A DNA stretch of 64,000 nt, taken from Emticicia sp965283955. GTDB taxonomy: Bacteria > Bacteroidota > Bacteroidia > Cytophagales > Spirosomataceae. The notes beneath the pieces were generated by a model. It was not told the origin of the DNA and made no database searches. It saw nothing but the letters and a program-made list of their open reading frames with translations. The DNA is taken from assembly GCA_965283955.1 (NCBI GenBank), contig CBDIQW010000001.1, positions 3,472,001 through 3,536,000 on the forward strand, in the 5' to 3' direction. The position numbers and the translations under genes were made by a program. This document shows, in pieces, positions 8,707 to 17,837 of the stretch (positions are counted from its first letter, which is position 1; each line of letters opens with the position of its first letter).

Positions 8707-8825
8707 AGTCAATGGACAATAGTCCACAGACGACAGTTTTTCCATAAATCTAACTTTTTTTCTCTGTAAAAAGAATAAAAAGCTAAATCTATCGACTTTT
8801 AGGAAAAAACTATCGTCCATTGACT
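8707..8825. repeat. Inverted copies of an intergenic repeat
   Basis: agtcaatggacaatag (8707-8722) and its near reverse complement ctatcgtccattgact (8810-8825) bracket an AT-rich spacer; a related word (agtcgattgtcaacag) recurs at 62941. Nothing coding is seen in the 168-bp gap. Confidence 0.55.
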
Positions 8826-8845
8826 ATGGACAATCGACTGAAAAA

Positions 8846-9697
8846 CTATTTTACGGCTTTCAAGCTCAAGTCCAAGCTTTTGGCGGAGTGCGTCAGATAG
8901 CCCATCGACACGTAATCTACGCCACAGTTGGCATATTCTCGTACGTTTTTAGGCGAAATATTGCCCGATGCTTCCAACGGAAAACGCCCATCAACAATTT
9001 TGATGGCTTCACGGATATTTTCGTAACTAAAGTTATCGAGCATGATACGCACCACACCGCCAATTTCGAGAGCCTCTTGGAGTTCGGTAAGGTTACGAAC
9101 TTCAATTTCAATTGGTAAATTCTTTCCAGTAGATTTTAGGTATTCGTGGGCTGCATTGAGGGCATTTTTGATGCCTCCTGCATAATCAACGTGGTTATCT
9201 TTTATCAGAATCATATCAAAAAGCCCAAAACGATGGTTTACGCCACCACCAATTTGTACGCCCCATTTTTCAATCATTCTGAAACAAGGTGTAGTCTTAC
9301 GGGTATCCAAAACCTTCGTTTTTGTGCCTTCGAGTAGTTTTACCACTTGTTTGGTTGTGGTCGCAATTCCGCTCATCCGTTGCATACAATTCAGTACCAA
9401 ACGTTCGGCCGTCAGAATTGAGCGGTCACGGCCTTCTACATAAAACGCAATATCACCGTATTTGATCGGTTTACCATCTTTGATAAGCACTTGTACTTTT
9501 AGGTCTTTATCTACAATCTTAAAAATCATTTTAGCCAATTCTACACCCGCCAAAATTCCCTCATCTTTTACCAAAAGTTTAGCTTTTCCCACGGCATCGG
9601 CTGGGACAGTTGAAAGCGAAGTGTGGTCGCCATCGCCTACGTCTTCGGAAAGGGCTGCTTTTATAAATTTCGTGATTGCTCTTTTATCTAATTTCAT
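8846..9697 (-). CDS. nadC: Nicotinate-nucleotide pyrophosphorylase (carboxylating)
   Basis: Converts quinolinate and PRPP to nicotinate mononucleotide in NAD biosynthesis. The 283-residue protein is full length and shows ALSEDVGDGDHTS, NCMQRMSGIATTT, KVLDTRKTTPCFR (phosphoribosyl/quinolinate site), GGGVNHRFGLFDMILIKDNH and the C-terminal SGNISPKNVREYA and VDYVSMGYLTHS. ATG at 9697 is preferred over the TTG at 9706. It follows coaX in the same direction with a 91-bp gap containing a hairpin repeat; both genes serve cofactor synthesis. Confidence 0.97.
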   Translation of the reverse strand: MKLDKRAITKFIKAALSEDVGDGDHTSLSTVPADAVGKAKLLVKDEGILAGVELAKMIFKIVDKDLKVQVLIKDGKPIKYGDIAFYVEGRDRSILTAERLVLNCMQRMSGIATTTKQVVKLLEGTKTKVLDTRKTTPCFRMIEKWGVQIGGGVNHRFGLFDMILIKDNHVDYAGGIKNALNAAHEYLKSTGKNLPIEIEVRNLTELQEALEIGGVVRIMLDNFSYENIREAIKIVDGRFPLEASGNISPKNVREYANCGVDYVSMGYLTHSAKSLDLSLKAVK

Positions 9698-9735
9698 TTT
9701 TTTCAATCTGATAAATTTTGTGGAATATTATTGAG

Positions 9736-9760
9736 AGGAACGTCCAATTTGGACGTTCCT
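9736..9760. repeat. Hairpin between coaX and nadC
   Basis: Arms aggaacgtccaa (9736-9747) and ttggacgttcct (9749-9760) with a 1-nt loop, in the short gap between two co-directional genes. No T-run, so more likely a dispersed repeat than a terminator. Confidence 0.65.
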
Positions 9761-9788
9761 ACGAATTTATTTGACTTTGAATGGCAGA

Positions 9789-10568
9789 TTATCTGCTTTC
9801 TCCAATTATTCTCAAACCTTCCAAAGTTAATTCTCGATTTACTTCAACAAATTCATCTTTCAGTGTCGAAATAATCGAAGAGAGCCCGCCTGTAGCGATC
9901 GCAATACAATCGCCACCGAGTTCGACTCTTACTTTATGAATCATGTTTTTAACCAAACCTTCATAACCCCACAAAATGCCTGACTGAATGGCGTGAACCG
10001 AGTTTTTTCCAAGCACAGAAGTCGGTAATTCGAGCGGAACTTCGGGCAATTGAGCTGTATTTGAAAACAAAGCCTTTACGGCTGTACGTAAACCTGGAGC
10101 AATCGAAACACCAAGTACTTTTCCTTCGGCCGAAACGACTGTAAAAGTGAGTGCCGTCCCAAAATCAACAACTACGCAGTTTCTTCCATATTTCGTATAG
10201 GCAGCAACGGCATTTGCCACTAAATCGCTACCGATTTCATCAGGATTATCTATCGAAACTGTCAAAGTTGGGAAAATATGAGCGTTGACTATGATTGGCT
10301 CTAAACCAAACATATTTTGAATCAACGACTTAAAAACGGGTGTAAGCGGAGGCACAACACTACTCAATACAACTTTAGTAACATCGGCAAAGCGAAGGTT
10401 GTTTTCGAGAAAATATTGACGAAAACGATATTCAAAATAAACGTAGTTTTCGTCTTTAAGCGATTTTATCCTAAAGTTATGCAAAAGGTTTTCACTCTCG
10501 AAAATTCCGAAAGTGGCATCGGTATTGCCAACGTCAATGACCAGTAAGTGTGCTGCGTTTTTTGTCAA
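9789..10568 (-). CDS. coaX: Type III pantothenate kinase
   Basis: First step of coenzyme A synthesis from pantothenate. The 259-residue ASKHA-fold protein has LLVIDVGNTDATFGIF (phosphate-binding loop), DEIGSDLVANA, VVVDFGTALTFTVV, and IAPGLRTAVKALF, as expected of CoaX. The only start near the motif is TTG at 10568; no in-frame ATG or GTG exists nearby, so a TTG start is likely. It follows the broken ArnT-like gene by about 50 bp and precedes nadC. Confidence 0.95.
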   Translation of the reverse strand: MTKNAAHLLVIDVGNTDATFGIFESENLLHNFRIKSLKDENYVYFEYRFRQYFLENNLRFADVTKVVLSSVVPPLTPVFKSLIQNMFGLEPIIVNAHIFPTLTVSIDNPDEIGSDLVANAVAAYTKYGRNCVVVDFGTALTFTVVSAEGKVLGVSIAPGLRTAVKALFSNTAQLPEVPLELPTSVLGKNSVHAIQSGILWGYEGLVKNMIHKVRVELGGDCIAIATGGLSSIISTLKDEFVEVNRELTLEGLRIIGESR

Positions 10569-10619
10569 TGTTAGTTTTTTATGGTCAAAGTTTGCTAAAT
10601 CTTCTTAATTTTTCAAATT

Positions 10620-12291
10620 TTATTTCAAAAACAAGTTTTTAGTATCACTGCGACGCTTCAAGAAAACAAATCCATTTTCTTCTTTAATTAACTCTAAATT
10701 TGGATGATTACGGTATTCATCGTAGCGGTCAAATTTCGTTACAAAAATACTGGCTTGTCAACGTTTCCGTTCAAAAGCCAATCTTCGTAAGCCTCACCTT
10801 TCTCTGCCGAAATTTTAGAAACGGGTTTCTGAAAGTAAAATAAATGAGCATAACTCTTAAAACCCAATACATGGATATACACGTCTTGTCCACGTTTCGA
10901 CTCGTAGAGATCAATCGCAGCCCCTTGTGTATAACGTTCAATTTTTGGTACGACCATCGCTCCGAACAAAAACAAACAAACCGCCGTAGCCAACGAAAGT
11001 GTATAAATAAATGCCTTTTTGCTTTGTTTTCGTAGAAAAACGACTGCAAAAACAATGATTGCAAAATAGACAATGCCGATAAACATTTCATAAATGTGCC
11101 AATTAACCACCGCTTCGAGGTTTTTTACTGCAAAAGGGTCTTTGATGTAAGGAATAATCTCCTGCGTGTGCATTCCGACGAAAGGCACGGCCGCTAACAC
11201 CAAAGATAAAATAAAGCCAATCGAAAAAAGTCCAACATTCAGCCATTTGTTCCAAGTAGCACGTTCATTGAGCCAATCATAAAGAAATTTAGCAGCCAAA
11301 AACGACACAGGAAAGTAAGCCATTGATGAATAATGCACAATCTTGGTCGTGACAATGCTAAACAAAATCATAACCACCCAAAAAGTAGTTTTCATCCACG
11401 GCACAAAAGTAGTCAGTTCGGTTAAGGCACTGTCTATTTTTGCATGATTATAACTCAAAGCCCGAACCGCAAAAATCGAAATAGGGAAACAGCCAATCAG
11501 CACCACCACAAAATGATAGTAGAATGGTTGTCCATGACCAGCATCGGGCGTACTGAAAAGTCGGATTTGATAAGTAATAAATTCATTGATAAACCAAAGG
11601 CCATTATTGATTAGCTCATTGGCAAACCAAACTGAGGCCACAAGTACGCAACTTATTCCAAAAATAAGAATTTCTTTCCATTTTATAGACTGTTTGAATT
11701 TGGTAGAAACCAGGTAGAAAAACACTGTTAAACCCCAAATAAGCCCTCCAACGAGTGCACTTTTGTAAGAATTGCCAGCCCAATGAATACTCCAGCCAAG
11801 AGTGTATTTGGCATAGATTTCTTTGGCTCAATTTTTGCTCTAAAAAAGAAGTAAATGCCTAAGAAAATACAAAGATTAAAGGTAGGATCAATGATACCCG
11901 ATTTGAAATAAAGGTGCGGCGTAAAAGCCCCTAAGTACATCAAAGCCCAGATAAATCCGAATGTGTTATCTCGGAGTTTTTTACCAATTAAAAACAACGT
12001 CAACAAAGTAAGGACGCCAATACAAGCATTCGGAAAACGGGCTGCAAACTCATTGATACCGAAAAGGTGCATTGCTGCTGCCTGCATCCAAAAGAAAAGT
12101 GGAGGTTTTTCCCAGAAGGGTTTAAAGTCAATCTGTACACGACTATAATTACCTGTAAGAATCATTTCTCGGGCTGATTCGGCAAAGTTTATTTCATCCC
12201 AATCGAAGAGATGAACACCTCCAAGGAATGGGAAATAAAAACAGATTCCTAAAACTATGATATAAAAAAGTTTGGGCGATGTTTTGGTCAT
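10620..12291 (-). pseudogene. ArnT/GT39-type membrane glycosyltransferase with two frameshifts
   Basis: Polytopic GT-C fold transferase that would move a sugar from a polyprenyl carrier to a cell-surface acceptor. The first frame (12291 to 11728) has FDWDEINFAESAREM, the WEKPPLFFWM loop and IDPTFNL; after AILTK the frame breaks where TKGALVGG would be expected (near 11767: one G appears missing). The second frame runs to 10739 and ends VDKPVFL, but a third frame continues KFDRYDEYRNHPNLELIKEE to a stop at 10620, pointing to one T missing near 10740. Restoring two bases gives 557 residues, the normal family length. Either two sequencing errors or a decayed gene. Confidence 0.85.
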
Positions 12292-12554
12292 TTTATGCTT
12301 TGAATGTTTTACTGATTATGTGCCAACTATTCTGAAAAATAGATATTAGGCAAAGCTTTTGTATCAAAATAAACGTATCTTAATAATCAATAGGTGAAAT
12401 GTACATATAGCTGTTGCGTTGTTTTGTTGTTAAAAGTAAAATATTAAAAGATTTTCTTCTTTCTAAAAAATAAATCATTGAATACAAAAGAAATTAAATA
12501 ATTTATCGTAATTTGTATTAAATTTTAGCTTTATAAGAAATTAAATATTCGTGA

Positions 12555-13340
12555 GTGCATAGAGAAATCGAAAATATTCTGAGAAAACTCTACGAAACAC
12601 TGGAGCGGTTTTATCCTGATGATGTAAAGATAGATGATAAAAAGTATCTTGAAAAATCAGGCCTTATCAACTTGCTAAATAATCAACAAGGAAACCTTAC
12701 TTTTCTAATTGACGTAAAACAACTCAGAGTAGTTCAAGTAAGTGGTAGTGTTCAGAAATATACTGGGTTTAGCTCTGTCGAATTTGGGAATAATATTCTT
12801 TCAAAATTCATGATGTTATTTGCCATTGAACATCGATCATTTATGAGTACTTTTGTGACATGGATTCTAAACATTGAGAAAAACCTTCCAATTGAATACA
12901 AATCTCGACAGTTCATCAGTGCTTGGGGAATGAAGTTATTTCATAAAGATGGTCGTAGTATGAGGTGGTATATAAATATAATTCCCATAGAATTTAATAC
13001 TCAGAAAAATCCTACTTTGATAATGATGTCAATTCAGGAAATTACCCATCTTGTAAAAGGCGATGATTATTGTATTAGAGGAGTGTTTGGTGAAGAAAAT
13101 AAGAAAACCTTTGTTTATTATTCAAACGAAGAACGTACGATTGATAACGATATAGTCTCAGAAAGGGAAAGAGAAGTATTGCAACATATTTCACAAGGCT
13201 TAGATACAAAAGAAATTGCTCGTCAGATGAAAATCAGTCCGAATACGGTTGATAATCACCGCCGAAATACACTCGCTCGTACAGGTATGCGAGACACAAC
13301 TGCATTGATACAATTATGCCGTATGGTCGGAATTATTTGA
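12555..13340 (+). CDS. PAS-like sensor with LuxR-type DNA-binding domain
   Basis: Transcription regulator of 261 residues. The C-terminal 65 residues are a GerE/LuxR helix-turn-helix (VSEREREVLQHISQGLDTKEIARQM, SPNTVDNHRRN). The middle (about 45-170) resembles a PAS domain (FLIDVKQLRVVQVSGSVQKYTGFS, then MRWYINIIPIE). There is no receiver domain or membrane segment. GTG at 12555 is the only possible start, since an in-frame TGA lies directly upstream at 12552. Bacteroidota have many such orphan PAS-LuxR proteins; ligand and targets are unknown. No neighbour is convincingly linked to it. Confidence 0.8.
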   Translation: MHREIENILRKLYETLERFYPDDVKIDDKKYLEKSGLINLLNNQQGNLTFLIDVKQLRVVQVSGSVQKYTGFSSVEFGNNILSKFMMLFAIEHRSFMSTFVTWILNIEKNLPIEYKSRQFISAWGMKLFHKDGRSMRWYINIIPIEFNTQKNPTLIMMSIQEITHLVKGDDYCIRGVFGEENKKTFVYYSNEERTIDNDIVSEREREVLQHISQGLDTKEIARQMKISPNTVDNHRRNTLARTGMRDTTALIQLCRMVGII

Positions 13341-13860
13341 AGATAGATAAGTAGGATTCTGAATAGATAAAATTAGATTTATTGATACCAAGAAATTAAA
13401 AGTGAATAAAGTTTGCATTTTTTACAAATAGAGTCAGTTGTAAGTGCTTGATTATTAGTGTGTTGGGGGGTGTTATAAAAATTATAGTCATATTGACTAT
13501 TGCCATAACCATAAATTTTGGAGAAATCGCACACTAAACTAAGAAATTCACTTTTTTAGTCACAGCAAAAGTTGTTTTGGGTTCATCGGGGGACATTTTA
13601 TGCCCCCTTTGCCTTTTCTAACAACCATCAATATATATCTTTAAAAGACGCATTGATTTTACGATTTGTGTCTTCCGTATTTTCTATAAAACGGCCTCGA
13701 ATGAAACAAGATAATATATTAAATGAAAGCCACCAAACCTTAATGGTTTGATGGCGGAGATAGTATTTTGTGTGGGTTTGTAGTTCTACAAAATTGGTGA
13801 GAGTTTTTGGAAATAAAAATTGACCTATGTCAATAAATGCAGATGGATATATTTTTAAGC
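13341..13860. other. 520-bp intergenic region without a gene
   Basis: AT-rich stretch between convergent regulator genes. It holds a G/C hairpin at 13588-13607 (gggggaca/tgccccc with a bulge) and a second at 13729-13755 (gccaccaaacc/ggtttgatggc). No ORF above about 15 codons with a sensible start was found, and no tRNA-like or known riboswitch fold was recognised. Confidence 0.6.
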
Positions 13861-14448
13861 TTATCGTTCAGCTCGTCTTGAACGAACTCGACTTAGAGTT
13901 TCTGGCCTAATATTGAGGTAAGATGCAATATACTTCTGAGGAACCCGATTAACCAAAGTAGGAAAGGTTTCTTCAAACCATGCCAGCTTTTCTTCAGAAC
14001 TACGGTATCTAATCAAAAGTAAAAAATTTTCATATTCAGTTAAGGTTTGTTCAGTTACAAGCCTGCCCACACGTTCCATTTGCGGTACTTTCTCATAGAT
14101 AATTTGTAAGTCATATTTCGTTATATAGATAAGTTTTACTTTTTCGATGGCTTTGATACCCATTTCGGTTGGTACTTCATTGATGAAACTCACAGTCGAA
14201 TACACAAAACTACCTTCGGGCATCAGCCAGTGAGTATTGGTTTGGTCTTCTTCTTGATACGAAAATTCTTGTAAAACACCTTCTTCTACAAAGTAAAGTT
14301 TATCATTTACCTCGCCAATATTTAAGATAATAGTGTCTTTTTCATAAGAAATAGGCTTAAAATATTGACTTAATATATGTAAGTCGGTTTCTGAAAATGC
14401 AGTAAATTGCTGTAAACCTAACAGCATTGGGTGGTCTAAACTCAGCAT
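13861..14448 (-). CDS. Crp/Fnr-family transcription regulator
   Basis: A 195-residue protein with an N-terminal cyclic-nucleotide-binding-type beta-barrel (YEKDTIILNIGEVNDKLYFVEEGVLQEF, then EGSFVYSTVSFINEVP) and a compact C-terminal helix-turn-helix ending in VPQKYIASYLNIRPETLSRVRS. The barrel lacks the complete cAMP phosphate cassette (no RxSAEL), as in most Bacteroidota members, so the ligand is unknown. ATG at 14448 is preferred because the longer frame to 14496 runs into the terminator hairpin of the upstream gene. Confidence 0.85.
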   Translation of the reverse strand: MLSLDHPMLLGLQQFTAFSETDLHILSQYFKPISYEKDTIILNIGEVNDKLYFVEEGVLQEFSYQEEDQTNTHWLMPEGSFVYSTVSFINEVPTEMGIKAIEKVKLIYITKYDLQIIYEKVPQMERVGRLVTEQTLTEYENFLLLIRYRSSEEKLAWFEETFPTLVNRVPQKYIASYLNIRPETLSRVRSRRAER

Positions 14449-14484
14449 AGTTGTTCTATATTCTCCATAGGTTGTATGAGGTGC

Positions 14485-14554
14485 AAAGAAACACATTAGC
14501 CCTATAAGTTCAAAATAAATTTACCTTGAACTTATGGGGCTAATGTGTTTCTTT
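14485..14554 (-). terminator. Long stem-loop after the E1 dehydrogenase gene
   Basis: Arms of 29 bp (14485-14513 and 14526-14554) pair with a single mismatch around a 12-nt loop. It lies 12 bp past the stop of the minus-strand dehydrogenase gene and before the Crp-type gene, so it likely ends the former transcript; no clear T-run follows. Confidence 0.65.
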
Positions 14555-14565
14555 ATAAGAAGATA

Positions 14566-16980
14566 TTAATATAATTTCGGAAATAAAGCAGGCTTGGCTT
14601 CGTGCATTATTTCGTAGGCTGCATCGAAGATAGTTTCGGCATTTGGTTTCGAGAAATAATCACCGTCGGAGGCATACGCAGGGCGGTGTGCTCGTGCTGC
14701 AATGGCTTTTGGTGCTGCATCTAACCAACGATAAGCATTTTGTTTGTCAATCACTTCTTGCATCATATAAGCTGATGCTCCACCTGGCACGTCTTCATCA
14801 GCAAAAATCACTCGATTAGTTTTCTTGATTGACTCTACAATTTGATGATTAATATCGAATGGTAATAACGACTGTACATCAATGATTTCGGCACTAATCC
14901 CAATTTCTTCCAGTTGAGCTGCTGCTTCCATCACAATTCTGCACATTGAGCCGTAGGTCACAATCGTGAGGTCTGTGCCTTCTTTGAGGGTTTCTGGTAC
15001 GCCCAGTGGCACGCAAACGTCTGTAAGGTTAGTTGGTAATTTTTCTTTGATTCGGTAGCCGTTTAAGCACTCTATAATTAGAGCGGGGTCATCGCCTTTT
15101 AAAATTGTGTTGTAGAAACCCGCTGCTTGTACGAAATTGCGTGGAACTAAAACGTGCATACCACGCAACGCTCCCAGCATGGCCGACATCGGAGAGCCTG
15201 AGTGCCAAATTCCTTCGAGACGGTGTCCACGAGTACGCACAATTAATGGGGCAGCTTGTTGGCCTACGGTTCGATAACGAAGCGAAGCGAGGTCATCTGT
15301 AAGAGTAGCGAGAGCGTAATAAATATAATCGAAATATTGTATTTCAACGATTGGGCGAAGTCCACGCATGGCGGCACCAATTCCTTGTCCGATAATGGTT
15401 GTTTCTCTGATACCCGTATCAGTTACTCGCAACTCACCGTGTTTTTCTTGTAAACCTGCAAAACCTTGATTTACATCACCAATTTTGCCGACATCTTCGC
15501 CCAGAGCAAAAACTCGTGGGTCGGTTTCGAGCAAATTATCAAAAAAGGTATTAATTATTTCACGGCCATCAACTGTTGGACTATCATCGTTATAAGTAGG
15601 AGCGATTCCCTTTGCATTCATAGGTGAAGTTGGATATTCGCTCAATAAATGAGAATTAAATCGTTTGTAGTTTTCAGGAGCGACATCTTCAAGCCACTTT
15701 ATCAATTCCTTTTTGGTGGTTGTATCTTCAAAACGCACGGCTCTAATGGCTTTTTTTACGGCCGAAATTACATCACGTCTGACTGGATTATCCGTTTTTT
15801 CGAGAGATTCTCTAATTGCTGCAATTGCTTTTGTACTTTTATTTTCTGCCGAAAGCTTTTTTAAAAGAGCTGTTGCCGAATCATATTCAGGTTTCAATGA
15901 ATCACGGAAAGCTGTCCAAGCGGCATTGCGTGATTTCTTGGCAACTTCTTTTGCTTGTACTTCTATCTCGTTGAGTTCGTCTTGTGTTGCGTACGTATTT
16001 TCGAGAATCCAATTCTTGAAATGTAGGTTACAATCGAAATTATGCTCAAACTGTAATCTTTCTTTTGATTTATAGCGTTCGTGCGAACCAGAAGTTGAGT
16101 GTCCCTGTGGTTGCGTTACTTCAATAACGTGTACCAGCACAGGCACGTGTTGGTCACGGGCATAAAGAGCTGCACGTTGATACGCTTCGATTAGCTCGAC
16201 ATAGTTCCAAGCACGAGCCACAATGATTTCGAGTCCGTTGGAGTCTTCTCTGCGTTGAAAACCAGCCAAAGCTTCCGAAATACTTGATTTAGTGGTTTGA
16301 TACTTGATAGGCACAGATATTCCGTAGCCATCATCCCAAACCGAAAATATGATTGGGATTTGTAAAACGCCTGCTGCATTTATAGCTTCAAAAAACATTC
16401 CTTGTGATGTAGAAGCATCGCCGATTGTGGCAAAACATACTTCATTTCCATGTTTTGAGAATTTTGTAAGGTGCTGTAAATCAGGGTTTTCTCTGAATAA
16501 TTTTGAAGCATAAGCTAAACCGATTGCACGGGGCATTTGCCCTGCTGTTGAAGAAACATCACAAATGGTATTGTACATTTCGGTTTGGTCGAGCCACTCG
16601 CCTTTATCATCCACCAAACGGTTTCCGTAGTGGGCATTCATTGAGCGTCCACCCGTAAATGGGTCATGAGCAACATCAGTGTGTGCGTATAATTGTGCAA
16701 AAAATTGTTGCCAAGTGAGTCCACCAACAGCTGCCAAGAAAGTCTGGTCACGGTAATAACCTGAGCGAAAATCACCTTTTCGAAAAACTTTCGACATCGC
16801 TACTTGAGCCAGCTCTTTTCCGTCACCAAAAACTCCAAATTTTGCTCTGCCTCTAAAAACATCCTGTCGGCCGATATAGCTTACTTCTCGGCTTTCGCAA
16901 GCCACTCGATAATCGTTGAGTACTTCTTCTTTGCTTAAAAGAACATCGGTCGAAGAAATTGAGGCAAGTAGGTCAGTCAT
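14566..16980 (-). CDS. Branched-chain 2-oxoacid dehydrogenase E1, alpha-beta fusion
   Basis: Thiamine-diphosphate-dependent decarboxylase component of the branched-chain oxoacid (2-oxoisovalerate) dehydrogenase complex. Residues about 1-400 are the alpha part with the ThDP motif CFATIGDASTSQGMFFEAINAAG and ISVPIKYQT; a linker (about 350-460) joins it to the beta part with FALGEDVGKIGDVNQG, TDTGIRETTIIGQGIGAAMRG, IEIQYFDYIYYALATL-like and VPLGVPETLKEGTDLTIVTYG. Two E1 subunits in one 804-residue chain is the usual Bacteroidota arrangement. It feeds branched-chain acyl-CoAs into iso-fatty acid synthesis. E2 and E3 are not in the window. ATG at 16980. Confidence 0.9.
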   Translation of the reverse strand: MTDLLASISSTDVLLSKEEVLNDYRVACESREVSYIGRQDVFRGRAKFGVFGDGKELAQVAMSKVFRKGDFRSGYYRDQTFLAAVGGLTWQQFFAQLYAHTDVAHDPFTGGRSMNAHYGNRLVDDKGEWLDQTEMYNTICDVSSTAGQMPRAIGLAYASKLFRENPDLQHLTKFSKHGNEVCFATIGDASTSQGMFFEAINAAGVLQIPIIFSVWDDGYGISVPIKYQTTKSSISEALAGFQRREDSNGLEIIVARAWNYVELIEAYQRAALYARDQHVPVLVHVIEVTQPQGHSTSGSHERYKSKERLQFEHNFDCNLHFKNWILENTYATQDELNEIEVQAKEVAKKSRNAAWTAFRDSLKPEYDSATALLKKLSAENKSTKAIAAIRESLEKTDNPVRRDVISAVKKAIRAVRFEDTTTKKELIKWLEDVAPENYKRFNSHLLSEYPTSPMNAKGIAPTYNDDSPTVDGREIINTFFDNLLETDPRVFALGEDVGKIGDVNQGFAGLQEKHGELRVTDTGIRETTIIGQGIGAAMRGLRPIVEIQYFDYIYYALATLTDDLASLRYRTVGQQAAPLIVRTRGHRLEGIWHSGSPMSAMLGALRGMHVLVPRNFVQAAGFYNTILKGDDPALIIECLNGYRIKEKLPTNLTDVCVPLGVPETLKEGTDLTIVTYGSMCRIVMEAAAQLEEIGISAEIIDVQSLLPFDINHQIVESIKKTNRVIFADEDVPGGASAYMMQEVIDKQNAYRWLDAAPKAIAARAHRPAYASDGDYFSKPNAETIFDAAYEIMHEAKPALFPKLY

Positions 16981-17160
16981 AAGATGAAATGTAGAGCGAA
17001 TAAACGCTACTGGCTAAAGAGACCAATTTATAGGTCGAGTTTTTAATAATATTGAAAATAGTTAGTATAACAACTAATTTCAACGTAAAGTTAGAAAAAA
17101 ATATTTCATTTTTCAAAAAATTGAAAAGTGGCACGATTTTGTTAATGACTTGTTAAAAAT

Positions 17161-17192
17161 TTGGCATTTATATCTATAATGATGTTTATTTG
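17161..17192 (+). promoter_or_regulatory. Possible promoter of the DUF1573 gene
   Basis: TTG at 17161-17163, 21-nt spacer and TTTATTTG at 17185-17192 (one mismatch to TAnnTTTG). The start codon is 63 nt downstream. Confidence 0.4.
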
Positions 17193-17255
17193 TATTAACA
17201 ACATGCTTTGCTAATAACAAAAATCTTATTTTAAATCTTAAAATCAATTAATTCA

Positions 17256-17681
17256 ATGAAAAAATTATTTCTAACAATTGCAGTAGTATTTGCTTTCGTG
17301 GCAGCATCAAACGCTCAAGGAGTGTTAAAATTCAACAAAGAAGTACATGATTTCGGTAAATTATCGGAAGGTCCATTAGCAACTTACAATTTTGAAGTAA
17401 CAAACACTGGGACAGCTCCAGTTGTTATCTCAAATGCACAAGCGTCTTGTGGATGTACAACTCCTGAGTACTCAAAAGATCCAATCATGCCAGGTGGAAA
17501 ATCAGTAATCAAAGTTGGATATAACACTTCTGGTCGTCCAGGTGCATTTACAAAAACTATCACTGTATCAAGCAATGCTGAAAACTCTTCGGTAATCTTG
17601 ACTATCAAAGGTGAAGTTACTTCAGCTCCTGCACCAGCAGCAGCTCCTGCGGCAGCACCAAACGCTAAGAAAAAATCATAA
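17256..17681 (+). CDS. Secreted DUF1573 domain protein
   Basis: A 141-residue exported protein: signal peptide MKKLFLTIAVVFAFVAASNAQ, one DUF1573 immunoglobulin-like domain (FNKEVHDFGKLSEGPLATYNFEVTNTG, then SCGCTTPEYSKDPIMPGG and GAFTKTITVSSNA), and an Ala/Pro tail ending in lysines. The SCGCTTP Cys pair is typical of the family. Function is unknown; members are abundant cell-envelope proteins in Bacteroidota. Monocistronic: own upstream region and a strong terminator directly downstream. Confidence 0.9.
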   Translation: MKKLFLTIAVVFAFVAASNAQGVLKFNKEVHDFGKLSEGPLATYNFEVTNTGTAPVVISNAQASCGCTTPEYSKDPIMPGGKSVIKVGYNTSGRPGAFTKTITVSSNAENSSVILTIKGEVTSAPAPAAAPAAAPNAKKKS

Positions 17682-17708
17682 TCTGAAAAGATTAGTTTTC
17701 ATACAAGA

Positions 17709-17738
17709 GCCTCTCGCAAAACTGCGGGAGGCTTTTTT
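17709..17738 (+). terminator. Rho-independent terminator after the DUF1573 gene
   Basis: Stem gcctctcgca (17709-17718) and tgcgggaggc (17723-17732), 4-nt loop, followed by six Ts (17733-17738). Confidence 0.9.
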
Positions 17739-17765
17739 GTTTTTAGAAGAATTCCCCCGAAAATA

Positions 17766-17795
17766 TTGAATATAAATACCAAATTTTTATATTTG
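17766..17795 (+). promoter_or_regulatory. Promoter of the ATP-grasp gene
   Basis: TTG at 17766-17768, exactly 19 nt, then TATATTTG at 17788-17795: a full match to the Bacteroidota primary-sigma consensus. The ATG is 42 nt downstream. Confidence 0.7.
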
Positions 17796-17837
17796 AGTAT
17801 TATATAAAGTAAACCATCAACAATTCCCCTTGAACCT

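Noticed and set aside
10739..12291. Programmed ribosomal frameshifting in the ArnT-like gene
   Set aside because: Two separate shifts at unrelated sites, no slippery heptamer with downstream pseudoknot, and family members are single-frame.
13588..13607. Terminator in the 520-bp intergenic region
   Set aside because: The stem has a bulge, there is no T-run directly after it, and it lies more than 240 bp from the nearest upstream stop codon.
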